From Pirellulaceae bacterium (GTDB lineage: Bacteria > Planctomycetota > Planctomycetia > Pirellulales > Pirellulaceae): a stretch of DNA of 64,000 nt. The stretch lies in NCBI GenBank assembly GCA_019636385.1, contig JAHBXT010000001.1, forward strand, positions 62,001 to 126,000, in the 5' to 3' direction. Under the pieces are notes generated by a model. The model worked only from the letters and a program-made list of their open reading frames with translations. It ran no database searches and was not told the origin of the DNA. This document shows positions 27,739 through 36,090 of the stretch, in pieces. Each line of letters opens with the position of its first letter. The stretch's first letter is position 1. Both the position numbers and the translations under genes were made by a program.

Positions 27739-28557
27739 ATGCCCAAATCAGCCATAACAATTAGTTTGGTTCCCGAGGCCCGAGGTGGGCCGTTTGTATT
27801 TTGGGATGATTTCGAACGAGCTTGCAGTGAAGCATCTCGGATCGGTTTGGACGCGGTTGAAGTTTTCGCACCCGACGGTGAGACGATTCGGCAATTGCCA
27901 ATCAAGACAGTGCTGGAATATCCATTGCAAATCGCTGCGTTCGGGACGGGAGCAGGCATGGTTAAGTATGGGTTGTCGTTGAGCCACTCAGATACCTCGC
28001 ATCGTCAGCGGGCACAGCAGTTTGTTCGTTCAATGATCCATGCAGCGGCAACCTGGAACGCTCCGGTCATTGTCGGTTCTATGCAAGGGCGGTGGACTGC
28101 AGAGTGCGATTGCGCCCGAGCACTGGCTTTTTTGCGAGATTCACTTAACCAGCTCGGACAGGCGGCCTATGACCTGGGTATTAGTCTGTTTTTCGAACCA
28201 CTGAATCGATATGAAACCAATATGGTGAACACGATTGACGACGCAGTAGCGCTGATTCAGTCATTGGATGTGCGGAATGTCAAACTGCTAGTGGATTTAT
28301 TCCACGCCAACATCGAAGAGCCGAACATAGCCGGTTCGTTAATCGAAGCGCTGCCGTATATTGGCCATATTCATTTGGCAGATTCCAATCGACGGGCTGC
28401 AGGGTATGGACACATCGACTATCAACCGATTGCCGATGCGATTTGCGCTGGAGGCTACCAGGGCTATCTGTCGGCTGAAGTCTTGCCACTGCCAGATTCG
28501 GTTTCCGCCGCTGAAATGACGATGCAAACCTTCCGAAAGTTTTTTTCAACCACCTAG
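27739..28557 (+). CDS. Sugar phosphate isomerase/epimerase family TIM-barrel protein
   Basis: A 272-residue xylose-isomerase-like TIM barrel (AP endonuclease 2 superfamily). Metal-site residues are visible in LFFEPLNRYE, KLLVDLFHANIEEP, IGHIHLADSNR and LSAEVLPLP, which match the Glu, Asp, His, Glu set of hydroxypyruvate isomerase and tagatose epimerase relatives. It is likely to isomerise or epimerise a sugar or keto-sugar acid. It opens a tight six-gene operon whose other members handle L-galactose- or L-fucose-type sugars; the next start is eight bases away. Substrate is not determinable from sequence. Confidence 0.88.
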   Translation: MPKSAITISLVPEARGGPFVFWDDFERACSEASRIGLDAVEVFAPDGETIRQLPIKTVLEYPLQIAAFGTGAGMVKYGLSLSHSDTSHRQRAQQFVRSMIHAAATWNAPVIVGSMQGRWTAECDCARALAFLRDSLNQLGQAAYDLGISLFFEPLNRYETNMVNTIDDAVALIQSLDVRNVKLLVDLFHANIEEPNIAGSLIEALPYIGHIHLADSNRRAAGYGHIDYQPIADAICAGGYQGYLSAEVLPLPDSVSAAEMTMQTFRKFFSTT

Positions 28558-28564
28558 CGACGCC

Positions 28565-29008
28565 ATGCTCAAAACTCCACTGTTGCATCCTCAAATACTG
28601 TCGGCAATCGCCAAAGCGGGACATCATGCCAAGATACTGATCGCCGACGGCAACTATCCAGCTTCAACCAAGAAGGGACCGAACGCGGAACTCGTATCCT
28701 TGCAGTTAACTCCAGGGGTGCCAACCGTTGCCCAAGTGCTGGCGCCGCTGCTAAAAGCCTTGCCGATCGATCACATTCACACAATGGGAATCGACCCCGG
28801 CGATCCATACGCGCTGACAGATGATCCGGCGGTATGGACGACCTATCGTTCGATCTTAAAGCAATCAGGATTTGCAGGAGACCTTGAGCCAATTATGAAG
28901 TGGGACTTTTATGACGCCGTCATGTCGCCCGATCACGTGCTGACAATTCAGACTGCGGATCAAGCAACGTGGGCCAACTTACTGTTGCTGGTTGGAGTTC
29001 GCAGCTGA
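28565..29008 (+). CDS. RbsD/FucU family sugar mutarotase
   Basis: A 147-residue FucU-like protein that interconverts alpha and beta anomers of L-fucose or related sugars. The start LKTPLLHPQILSAIAKAGHHAKILIADGNYPAS has the conserved catalytic His in the AGHH turn and the DGNYP motif. The C-terminal part includes the Tyr-containing WDFYDAV. FucU rather than RbsD is suggested by the presence of L-sugar enzymes around it. Its TGA overlaps the ATG of the lactonase gene by one base. Confidence 0.9.
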   Translation: MLKTPLLHPQILSAIAKAGHHAKILIADGNYPASTKKGPNAELVSLQLTPGVPTVAQVLAPLLKALPIDHIHTMGIDPGDPYALTDDPAVWTTYRSILKQSGFAGDLEPIMKWDFYDAVMSPDHVLTIQTADQATWANLLLLVGVRS

Positions 29009-29886
29009 TGCGTATTGATGCTCATCAGCACTTTTGGACCTACGATTCGCTGGACTATCCCTGGATTCCACGGAATCAGGTCAGCCGCGCCCGCCAGCCG
29101 ACTGGACTGGACACCCATTTCGACTCTAACCGCACTTTGGATCGAGATTTCCTTCCACTAGATTTGTGGCCGCTGCTGAGTGCCGCTGGCCTGGATGGCT
29201 GCATTGCCGTTCAGGCCCGTCAATCGCTACGGGAAAACGATTTTCTAATATCGCTAGCAGATGAGCATGATTTTATACTGGGTGTCGTCGGCTGGATTGA
29301 CTTGCGTTCGGATCAGGCCGGCAAGCAGGCACAGGAATTCGCCAAGCATCCCAAGGCCGTTGGCGTTCGTCATGTCGTTCAAGATGAACTTCAGCCGATG
29401 TTCATGGCCGGGGAAGCGTTCCGGCGAGGCATCGCTTCCCTGAAGCATTTCGATTTGATCTACGACATTCTGATCTATGAACATCAGCTCCCAGACGCGA
29501 TTGCTCTGGCGGCAGCGTTTCCGGACCAGCAGTTTGTGGTTGACCATATCGCAAAACCGAAGATCAAGTGGGCAACACTCGATCCTTGGCGATCCCTGAT
29601 TAAAAAGTTGGCCGGGTTTTCCAATGTAGTTGTTAAATTATCGGGGATGGTAACAGAAGCCGATCATGCGCATTGGAGCGTTGAGCAGCTGGATCCATAC
29701 TGGCAAGTGATTCTGGAGGCGTTCACACCCAGTCGCATACTGTTTGGCTCCGACTGGCCGGTGGCCCGCCTGGCCTCCAGTTATCAGCGCTGGATCACCG
29801 TCGTCCGAGAGTGGCTTGTTGCTCTCAGCGACTCAGAACGTGCGGCTATCTGGGGACAGAACGCGCACAGGGTTTACTTCCAATAA
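29008..29886 (+). CDS. COG3618 amidohydrolase, L-fuconolactonase/L-galactonolactonase-like
   Basis: A 292-residue metal-dependent hydrolase of the amidohydrolase superfamily. It begins MRIDAHQHFWTYDSLDYPWI, the first HxH metal motif, and continues with the family's VRHVVQDE, FVVDHIAKP (second His) and ILFGSDWPVAR (late Asp). Characterised COG3618 members hydrolyse L-fuconolactone, and often L-galactonolactone too. In this operon it would open the lactone made by the aldo/keto reductase. Translation is coupled to the mutarotase by a one-base overlap. Confidence 0.9.
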   Translation: MRIDAHQHFWTYDSLDYPWIPRNQVSRARQPTGLDTHFDSNRTLDRDFLPLDLWPLLSAAGLDGCIAVQARQSLRENDFLISLADEHDFILGVVGWIDLRSDQAGKQAQEFAKHPKAVGVRHVVQDELQPMFMAGEAFRRGIASLKHFDLIYDILIYEHQLPDAIALAAAFPDQQFVVDHIAKPKIKWATLDPWRSLIKKLAGFSNVVVKLSGMVTEADHAHWSVEQLDPYWQVILEAFTPSRILFGSDWPVARLASSYQRWITVVREWLVALSDSERAAIWGQNAHRVYFQ

Positions 29887-29911
29887 CACTAGAACATTAC
29901 GGTCCATATCA

Positions 29912-31159
29912 GTGCTACTAGCCAAATACTCATTCGGCATCGGTGATCGCTTTGCACATCAGGCCTCGGCTCAACTGGCTGCATTTCAGCAGTTGTCCCG
30001 ACTTGGACCGCGAGTTATCCCGGTGTGGAACAAATCCAACCGCGAGCATTCGTTAGTGGGTTCAGAACCGGCCAGCGTTCAGATGGCTGCCGAAGAAGCA
30101 GTGCGCGAGCTTGGCTGGTACGATCAGTGGCATGTTGATGCCGACCATGTTCAACTGGCAACTGTGGATCGCTACCTGAACTGCTCTGACTTTTTTACCA
30201 TCGATGTGGCCGATTCGATTGGCAAGCCGAGCGCGACGACGGAGATCGACGATTTCATTTCACGACATCCTGAACTGATGGGAACGTTTGAGCTGACGGG
30301 TTTCAACAAACCGTACATGATTCAGCGTGAATTCGTGGAGCGAGTGGCACTGAAGTTCTTGAAAGCTTGCCAGACTGCGGGAGCCATCTATAACCACATA
30401 AAGGCCGCCAAGGGCTCAGACAGTTTTATAGCTGAGGTGTCGATGGATGAGACCGACCTTCCACAAACGCCTCCGGAGTTAATGATTATTCTGGCCGCAC
30501 TTGCCGACGCTGGGGTCAAGCTGCAGACGATCGCTCCCAAATTTACCGGGCGGTTTAATAAGGGAGTCGATTACGTCGGTGACGTGCACCAATTTGAAGT
30601 CGAATTCAACGAGGACATCGCGGTGATTGCCGAAGCGGTCAAGCGCTATGGACTGCCGGAGAACCTGAAGCTGAGCGTTCACAGTGGAAGCGACAAATTC
30701 AGCCTCTACCCCATCATTCGCCAGTCAATTGAGCAGACCGGTGCCGGGGTTCATGTGAAGACGGCCGGCACCACTTGGCTGGAAGAATTGATTGGCTTGT
30801 CCGAAGCGGGCGGGGATGGCTTGTGTTTGACCAAGGAAATCTACGCTTACGCCTTTGAGCATGTCGAAGAATTATGTGCACCCTACGCGTCAGTCGTTGA
30901 CATCCAGGTGCGGTCTCTGCCACATCCGCATGAAGTGAACCAATGGGATGCAGCCAAATTGGCCTCGACCATCCGGCATATTCCAAACAACGCGAGCTTC
31001 AATGCGAACGTTCGACAACTGCTACATGTATCATTCAAGCTGGCCGCCAAAGCCGGCAGTCGATTTACTGATCTGTTGAAGGCCAATCGTGAAATCGTCG
31101 GCCAGAATGTCACAACAAACCTCCTGGAACGGCATTTGAAGCCTGTATTTTTAGGTTGA
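29912..31159 (+). CDS. uxaE: Tagaturonate epimerase family protein (UxaE-like)
   Basis: A 415-residue protein from the GTG at 29912 (an open frame back to 29744 overlaps the lactonase gene and is not coding). The N-terminus LLAKYSFGIGDRFAHQ, then VIPVWNKSNREHSLVGSEPAS and HVDADHVQL, DFFTIDVADSIG match the UxaE family of metal-dependent D-tagaturonate 3-epimerases known from Thermotoga. These convert D-tagaturonate to D-fructuronate. In the context of a LgoD-like dehydrogenase next door, which would produce D-tagaturonate from L-galactonate, the assignment is strong by pathway logic but not by experiment. Confidence 0.82.
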   Translation: MLLAKYSFGIGDRFAHQASAQLAAFQQLSRLGPRVIPVWNKSNREHSLVGSEPASVQMAAEEAVRELGWYDQWHVDADHVQLATVDRYLNCSDFFTIDVADSIGKPSATTEIDDFISRHPELMGTFELTGFNKPYMIQREFVERVALKFLKACQTAGAIYNHIKAAKGSDSFIAEVSMDETDLPQTPPELMIILAALADAGVKLQTIAPKFTGRFNKGVDYVGDVHQFEVEFNEDIAVIAEAVKRYGLPENLKLSVHSGSDKFSLYPIIRQSIEQTGAGVHVKTAGTTWLEELIGLSEAGGDGLCLTKEIYAYAFEHVEELCAPYASVVDIQVRSLPHPHEVNQWDAAKLASTIRHIPNNASFNANVRQLLHVSFKLAAKAGSRFTDLLKANREIVGQNVTTNLLERHLKPVFLG

Positions 31160-31161
31160 CC

Positions 31162-32106
31162 ATGAGCTATACCATCCCTACCAGACCCCTCGGAAAAACC
31201 GGGCTGGAACTGCCCATCTTGAGCTTCGGCGCGTCGTCGCTGGGGGCCGAGTTTCGCAGCGTAGACCTGAACGAAGTTTTCGCCAGCGTGCGCGTTGCAC
31301 TGGAGCTTGGTATGAATTTCATTGATACCTCACCCTACTATGGTCGCGGCATGTCTGAGATTCTGCTGGGCATCGCCCTCAAGGATGTTCCACGAGATTC
31401 TTATTTGCTGTGTACGAAACTTGGACGCTATGACGCAGGACACTTCGACTTTTCACCTCGGCGCGTTGCGGAAAGTGTCGATGTGAGTCTGCATCGGCTC
31501 CGCACCGACCATGTGGATATCATTTTGTGTCACGACATCGAATTCGTGCCGCTGCCACAGATTGTTAATGAGACGTTGCCGGCCTTGCGTAAATTGCAAC
31601 AGTCTGGCAAGGTTCGCTATGTAGGAATCAGTGGTTATCCCATGAAAATCTTTAGTACCATCGCGGCGCAGGCCGAGCTGGACTGCATCCTGTCGTACAA
31701 CCAATACACGCTGCAGAATACTCGGCTGGTCGACGACATCGTGCCGCTGATGAAGCTTAAGAATATTGGAGTTATGAACGCAGGTCCGTTCGCTGCCCGA
31801 CTGCTGACCAATGCACCGCTGCCGATTTGGCATCGCGACTCGAAGACGGTTCAGCAGACAGCGAGATTGGCCGCCGAGCATTGCCAAAGCCGAGGAGTTG
31901 ACATTGCGCAATTGGCGCTGCAGTACGCGTGTAGCCATCCCGATTTGGCGACGACAATTACCGGTAGCGCCAACCCCAACAATATCCGCAAGTGGGCTCA
32001 GTGGCTTGAGCAGCCGATCGACACAGAGTTGCTGGGAGAGGTTCTGGGCATCCTGGAGCCGGTACACAATGTGAGTCATCAAGAAGGGCTGGCAGAGAAC
32101 AACTGA
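31162..32106 (+). CDS. Aldo/keto reductase, L-galactose/L-fucose dehydrogenase type
   Basis: A 314-residue NAD(P)-dependent AKR. Hallmarks are LGKTGLELPILSFGASSLGAEF, FIDTSPYYGRGMSE with the catalytic Asp and Tyr, LCTKLGRYDAGHFDFSP and IILCHDIEF with the catalytic His, and VMNAGPFAARLLT. HDIEF and the FDFSP/LGRY segments are characteristic of the L-galactose dehydrogenase branch known from plants and of bacterial L-fucose dehydrogenases. It would oxidise the pyranose to a 1,5- or 1,4-lactone. ATG at 31162 is seven bases after AGGT and overlaps nothing; the upstream gene ends at 31159. Confidence 0.88.
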   Translation: MSYTIPTRPLGKTGLELPILSFGASSLGAEFRSVDLNEVFASVRVALELGMNFIDTSPYYGRGMSEILLGIALKDVPRDSYLLCTKLGRYDAGHFDFSPRRVAESVDVSLHRLRTDHVDIILCHDIEFVPLPQIVNETLPALRKLQQSGKVRYVGISGYPMKIFSTIAAQAELDCILSYNQYTLQNTRLVDDIVPLMKLKNIGVMNAGPFAARLLTNAPLPIWHRDSKTVQQTARLAAEHCQSRGVDIAQLALQYACSHPDLATTITGSANPNNIRKWAQWLEQPIDTELLGEVLGILEPVHNVSHQEGLAENN

Positions 32107-32108
32107 CG

Positions 32109-33140
32109 ATGAAGGCCTTGCAAATCAGCGCCGCAAAATCATGGTCGTTCGTCGACATCCCCGAGCCCGGGAGACCCGAGCCCAGCCAGGCGCTGGTGCG
32201 TGTCCATCGCATGGGGGTCTGTGGCACGGATATCGCCTGCTATCTCGGCAAGTTTCCCTACTTTGCATTTCCGAGGATTCCTGGCCATGAATTGGGCGTG
32301 GAGGTTTTGGAAGTAGGCCAGGCAGTTGGCCACCTGCGCCCCGGCATGCGTTGTTGTGTCGAACCCTATCTGAATTGTGGACAATGCGACGCCTGCTTGC
32401 GAGGACACACCAACTGTTGCGAGCACAATCAGACCTACGGCGTGATGTGCGATGGAGGGTTAACAGATCAAGTCATCCTGCCCGCCAACAAACTACATCC
32501 GGTGGGAGAGCTGAGCTATTCTCAGGCCGCGCTGATTGAGACGCTGGCCATCGGTTGTCATGCGGTGAATCGCGCCGCCCCGCAGCTAGGTGAAAACGTG
32601 TTGGTGATTGGAGCTGGGCCGATTGGTTTGTCGGTCATTGAATTTGCCAAGCTCACCGGTGCCAATGTCATGGTAGCCGATGTTAACCCAAGTCGCCTGG
32701 AATTTGTCCAGCAGTCGATGAAGCTTCCCAATGTGATTCGCTTCCAGGGAGACCAAACCGACGAAATCGCAGTTCGACAGCGTGGCGGCGGAAGACTAGC
32801 AGACATCGTCATCGACGCCACAGGCAACGCCCGCAGCATGGTCCGCGCCTTTGAGTTCGCTGTGTTTGCGGGGCGAGTCGTATATGTGGGCATCACCCAG
32901 GAGCGGCTTGAATTTGCACATTCGCCAATCTTACACCGTCGCGAGCTTACACTGCTCGCCAGCCGCAACGCATTACCGTCAGACTTTTCGCGGATTATCG
33001 GTTTGATTCAGAATCGCACCATCGACACTCAGCCTTGGATGACTCACCAAGCCGACTTCGATGACGTCCCCAAAGTATTCGACTCTTGGCTTGATCCCGA
33101 GTCGAAAGTCATCAAAGCCATTATCCGAGTGAACACGTAG
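32109..33140 (+). CDS. Zinc-dependent alcohol dehydrogenase, L-galactonate 5-dehydrogenase (LgoD)-like
   Basis: A 343-residue medium-chain dehydrogenase. Catalytic zinc residues are in MGVCGTD and PGHELG; the structural zinc site is CGQCDACLRGHTNCC; the NAD fold is VLVIGAGPIGLSVIE with the acidic D in VADVNPSR. Overall it reads like the LgoD group, with shared features such as YFAFPRIPGHE, HTNCCE, VIDATGN and ASRNALPSDF. LgoD oxidises L-galactonate at C5 to D-tagaturonate. Threonine dehydrogenase or sorbitol dehydrogenase function is a weaker alternative. The start is three bases after the reductase stop, and it ends the operon. Confidence 0.85.
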   Translation: MKALQISAAKSWSFVDIPEPGRPEPSQALVRVHRMGVCGTDIACYLGKFPYFAFPRIPGHELGVEVLEVGQAVGHLRPGMRCCVEPYLNCGQCDACLRGHTNCCEHNQTYGVMCDGGLTDQVILPANKLHPVGELSYSQAALIETLAIGCHAVNRAAPQLGENVLVIGAGPIGLSVIEFAKLTGANVMVADVNPSRLEFVQQSMKLPNVIRFQGDQTDEIAVRQRGGGRLADIVIDATGNARSMVRAFEFAVFAGRVVYVGITQERLEFAHSPILHRRELTLLASRNALPSDFSRIIGLIQNRTIDTQPWMTHQADFDDVPKVFDSWLDPESKVIKAIIRVNT

Positions 33141-33511
33141 CGGTGTTCCATCGGACGCCTCGCCTGCGACTACATGCTTCTTCGCGAAGGTCTCGTCGGT
33201 TTTCCACAGACGATTCGAACATCCAGGTCAGATTGCTAAGGCAATATGCGTTTCTGACTGCAGTGGCAAAACATGGACCACCATCGGCACTCAGACCCAA
33301 ATTTTCAGGCTATCCAAGTCATTGCCATGAACGTCCCTGCCTCCCGAGAAACCTGAAGTTCCCGCCACCCTGAATTCCACCCAAGCTTGGTTGGCAGAAG
33401 AGCTTCCATACGCCCTTGCCTTGATTCTGTATTGGCATAAACTCTTGGACGCGTCAACTGGACGGTTTAGACCACAACGACACTATCGCACATTCAATAA
33501 GAGGAATCCTT
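33141..33511. other. Intergenic region before tpx
   Basis: No supported gene. A 76-codon plus-strand frame lacks a ribosome site and family features. The final 60 bases should hold the tpx promoter but no convincing boxes are seen. Confidence 0.5.
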
Positions 33512-34012
33512 ATGGCTAAGATTACACTCAAAGGTAACGCGATCGAAACGGTTGGCGATCTACCAGCGGTGGGCTCACAAGCACCTGCATTTACGCTGGT
33601 CAAGCAAGATTTGTCCGAGTTAACACTGGCGTCCCTGGCGGGTAGCCGCGTGGTGCTGAATATCTTCCCCAGCATCGATACGGGCACATGTGCGACGAGC
33701 GTGCGCAAGTTCAATGAAAAAGCGGCAGCGCTGAGCAATACTAAAATCGTGTGCGTGTCGGCGGATCTACCGTTTGCGCTGGGCAGATTCTGTGGAGCTG
33801 AAGGCATCGACAAAGTCAGCGTGGGGTCGGTCTTCCGCAATCCAGAATTTGGACAGCAGTATGGCGTGCGATTCAATAGCGGCCCGCTCACTGGTCTGCT
33901 TTCGCGGAGCATCGTGGTCATCGACGAACGCGGTAAAGTGCTGTATACCGAACAAGTTGCCGAGACGGTCAACGAACCGAACTACGATGCGGCGTTGGCG
34001 GCGTTGAAGTAG
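33512..34012 (+). CDS. tpx: Thiol peroxidase (Tpx), atypical 2-Cys peroxiredoxin
   Basis: A 166-residue periplasm-or-cytoplasm peroxidase that reduces lipid and alkyl hydroperoxides using thioredoxin. The peroxidatic Cys is in SIDTGTCATSVRKFN, within the Tpx-type FPSIDTxTC context, and the resolving Cys in LPFALGRFCGAEGI, the Tpx spacing. LNIFPS and RSIVVIDERGKVLYTEQV complete the thioredoxin-like fold. There is no signal peptide, so it is probably cytoplasmic. GAGGAAT upstream is the ribosome site. Single gene. Confidence 0.96.
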   Translation: MAKITLKGNAIETVGDLPAVGSQAPAFTLVKQDLSELTLASLAGSRVVLNIFPSIDTGTCATSVRKFNEKAAALSNTKIVCVSADLPFALGRFCGAEGIDKVSVGSVFRNPEFGQQYGVRFNSGPLTGLLSRSIVVIDERGKVLYTEQVAETVNEPNYDAALAALK

Positions 34013-34166
34013 CGATTCACGACTGTGTTATGGGCGTACTGTACTATGCGCGTACGTTGTGCTCGCCAGAGCGTAGATATGGGCAAAGACAACATAGCAC
34101 CCTCTAAGCGACGGTGGTTAGCATTTGACCGTCCAGGCGACGGTGGCTACACTGCACGAGCGTTGG

Positions 34167-35903
34167 CTACTGATTGCTCGGATGAATGGGCAGTCTGCCC
34201 GACGTCGCAGAGGGGCGCTGAACAGCAAGCTCCGCGATTTGTGGGGCTGGCAGTGGACGATTGTAAAGCCGCAAGTCGACGATTTGCCCTGCCAGCGGCG
34301 CATTCATGCCGCTAGCGATTGTCAACGGAGCCGAGTTGCTGAGGTCGTATTCCGGCAAGCCGTCGATGGTACGCCTGACCGCCAGTTGGCCGTCAATCCA
34401 AAGCTCAAGTTCTTGCCGGCTGCGAATGGCCACCACGTGATGCCAGTCCGTCGATAGCGACTGACCACTGGCCACTTGGGCACCTTGACTCCATGCATAC
34501 ACCTGTCCCGAAGGGAGCGTACTGCAGAACAAGCGACCGTCATACTCGGCCATCGTCCAGGCTCGACGGTAGCGCACGTCGGGGGTTTGGTCCAATTGTT
34601 GGAGCAAGCTCCACTGTTGTTGGCCGTCGTAGGCGTACACCTGAGCCAGCGGCAGCGTGCCTGCGAACAGCCGCCCGTTGTGGACCATGAGTCCCATCAC
34701 TTCCAGTTCTTCCCCCAAGCGCCCCAGATCGTTCCAGTTATTGGGACCAACAAATTGATAGACCCGTCCGCTAGGCCAGGTGGAAACCAGCAACTTGCCT
34801 TGGTAAACGGTGAAGCCATATGTCTGCGTGTTGTCACCTACCATTCCGCAGTTTTCCCAAGCTGCGCCATCCCAGCGATACACATGACCGCTATCGTAAC
34901 TGGTAGCGTATAACAACCCCTCAAAGTTACACAACGAAACGACGCGCGCCGGTTGCTCGGTGACTGAAGAGTTAGATTCGCCAATGACTGCCAGCGTCGG
35001 AACGGGCAACGATTCCCATCGGCGCTCACCAGCATAGCGAAACAATCCAGCTGGCTTGTAGAGTGACGAGGCGTATAGTCGATCTTGAAAGACGACCAAG
35101 CCACCTACAGCTTGGGTGTCTGGCAACTGGCCACAGTCGATCCAGATCTGCCCAGTCGCATCGTAACGATAGACTCGACCTCCCAATTGTTCGTTGGGCG
35201 ATTCCGGCAAGGATGACCCAGCAACACGGTACTTGCCCGTGCCAGCATAGAGTGCGTGGTCATAAACAGCCAGCGCGGTCACGCTATTGGAACCGTCGAG
35301 CGAACCACAGTCGGTCCAGCCACTCTGGCCATTGTAGCGGAAGACGTGGCCACACTGGCCCGCGCCAGGCTCACAGGTGCCCGCATACAACTGTCCATCG
35401 TGAACGGCCAAGGCAAAGGCCAGCAACGCATTGCCAGGGCGACCACAATTGACAAACGACGACAAGCGATTGTCGTCGAGTCCAAATTGCAGATGACGCC
35501 AATTGGCTTGGTTGGAGGTAGCACCGGAATTGCTTTTGAGCGTCAGATGAAATCCGCGCCGCAGTTTGGGGTCGTACTGGCTAATTAAGTCTGCAGATTG
35601 TCCTGAGCGATCAGGGTCGGAATTGAACCACAGGCTGATCGAAAAATCCCCCCGTCCAAATCGTGGTGTCTGCCCTTCGGCAATTGCCTGATTGCCGCAG
35701 ACAACTGGCCAATGTGATATCAATCCGTGGTTCAAAGACAACGAATTCTTGCCACTGAATCCAGAAGAAGTTGGATCGCCTTGTTCGCCTGCCACATGTG
35801 ACAAAGTAGACTGCTGTGCCCGTAGCGCCCTGGTACCATCACCGAGTATCGGCAGCAAAATCAGTAGCAGGCATCCAGTTACCGGCAGTAGGGTTGATCG
35901 CAT
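34167..35903 (-). CDS. Exported LamG-fold protein with an inserted seven-bladed propeller
   Basis: About 578 residues from ATG 35903 (35936 also possible), with a signal peptide (LLPVTGCLLLILLPILGDGTRA). Residues about 50-150 are the first half of a LamG/concanavalin-like sandwich (SLSLNHGLISHW, RFGRGDFSISLWFNSD). The C-terminal 90 residues are its second half (STDWHHVVAIRSRQELELWIDGQLAVRRTIDG, PLAGQIVDLRLYNRPL). Between them lie seven similar repeats of about 45 residues ending in patterns such as GRLFAGTL...QVYAYDG, DHALYAGTG...RVYRYD and GLLYATSY...HVYRWDG, which would form a propeller. The propeller thus appears inserted in the sandwich. Function unknown; a surface or secreted carbohydrate-binding role is inference. 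Confidence 0.8.
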   Translation of the reverse strand: MRSTLLPVTGCLLLILLPILGDGTRALRAQQSTLSHVAGEQGDPTSSGFSGKNSLSLNHGLISHWPVVCGNQAIAEGQTPRFGRGDFSISLWFNSDPDRSGQSADLISQYDPKLRRGFHLTLKSNSGATSNQANWRHLQFGLDDNRLSSFVNCGRPGNALLAFALAVHDGQLYAGTCEPGAGQCGHVFRYNGQSGWTDCGSLDGSNSVTALAVYDHALYAGTGKYRVAGSSLPESPNEQLGGRVYRYDATGQIWIDCGQLPDTQAVGGLVVFQDRLYASSLYKPAGLFRYAGERRWESLPVPTLAVIGESNSSVTEQPARVVSLCNFEGLLYATSYDSGHVYRWDGAAWENCGMVGDNTQTYGFTVYQGKLLVSTWPSGRVYQFVGPNNWNDLGRLGEELEVMGLMVHNGRLFAGTLPLAQVYAYDGQQQWSLLQQLDQTPDVRYRRAWTMAEYDGRLFCSTLPSGQVYAWSQGAQVASGQSLSTDWHHVVAIRSRQELELWIDGQLAVRRTIDGLPEYDLSNSAPLTIASGMNAPLAGQIVDLRLYNRPLPAPQIAELAVQRPSATSGRLPIHPSNQ

Positions 35904-36090
35904 GCATATTGGCAGACTATACGATAATGAGGTCATGACATGTAGATTCCTGGAGCGGGGCTACGTGTTAATCATGGGGCTGGATTGTCGCGGTTGGGAA
36001 TAACCTCGAAAGATCAGCAAGGACTATTACGGAGCATCAACTCTACTAATCCCATTCGTTCCATGGGTGCTATTGCCATCCTGTTGGCGA

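Noticed and set aside
33143..33373. 76-codon frame before tpx
   Set aside because: No ribosome site and an Arg/Pro/His-rich composition typical of non-coding GC-rich sequence.
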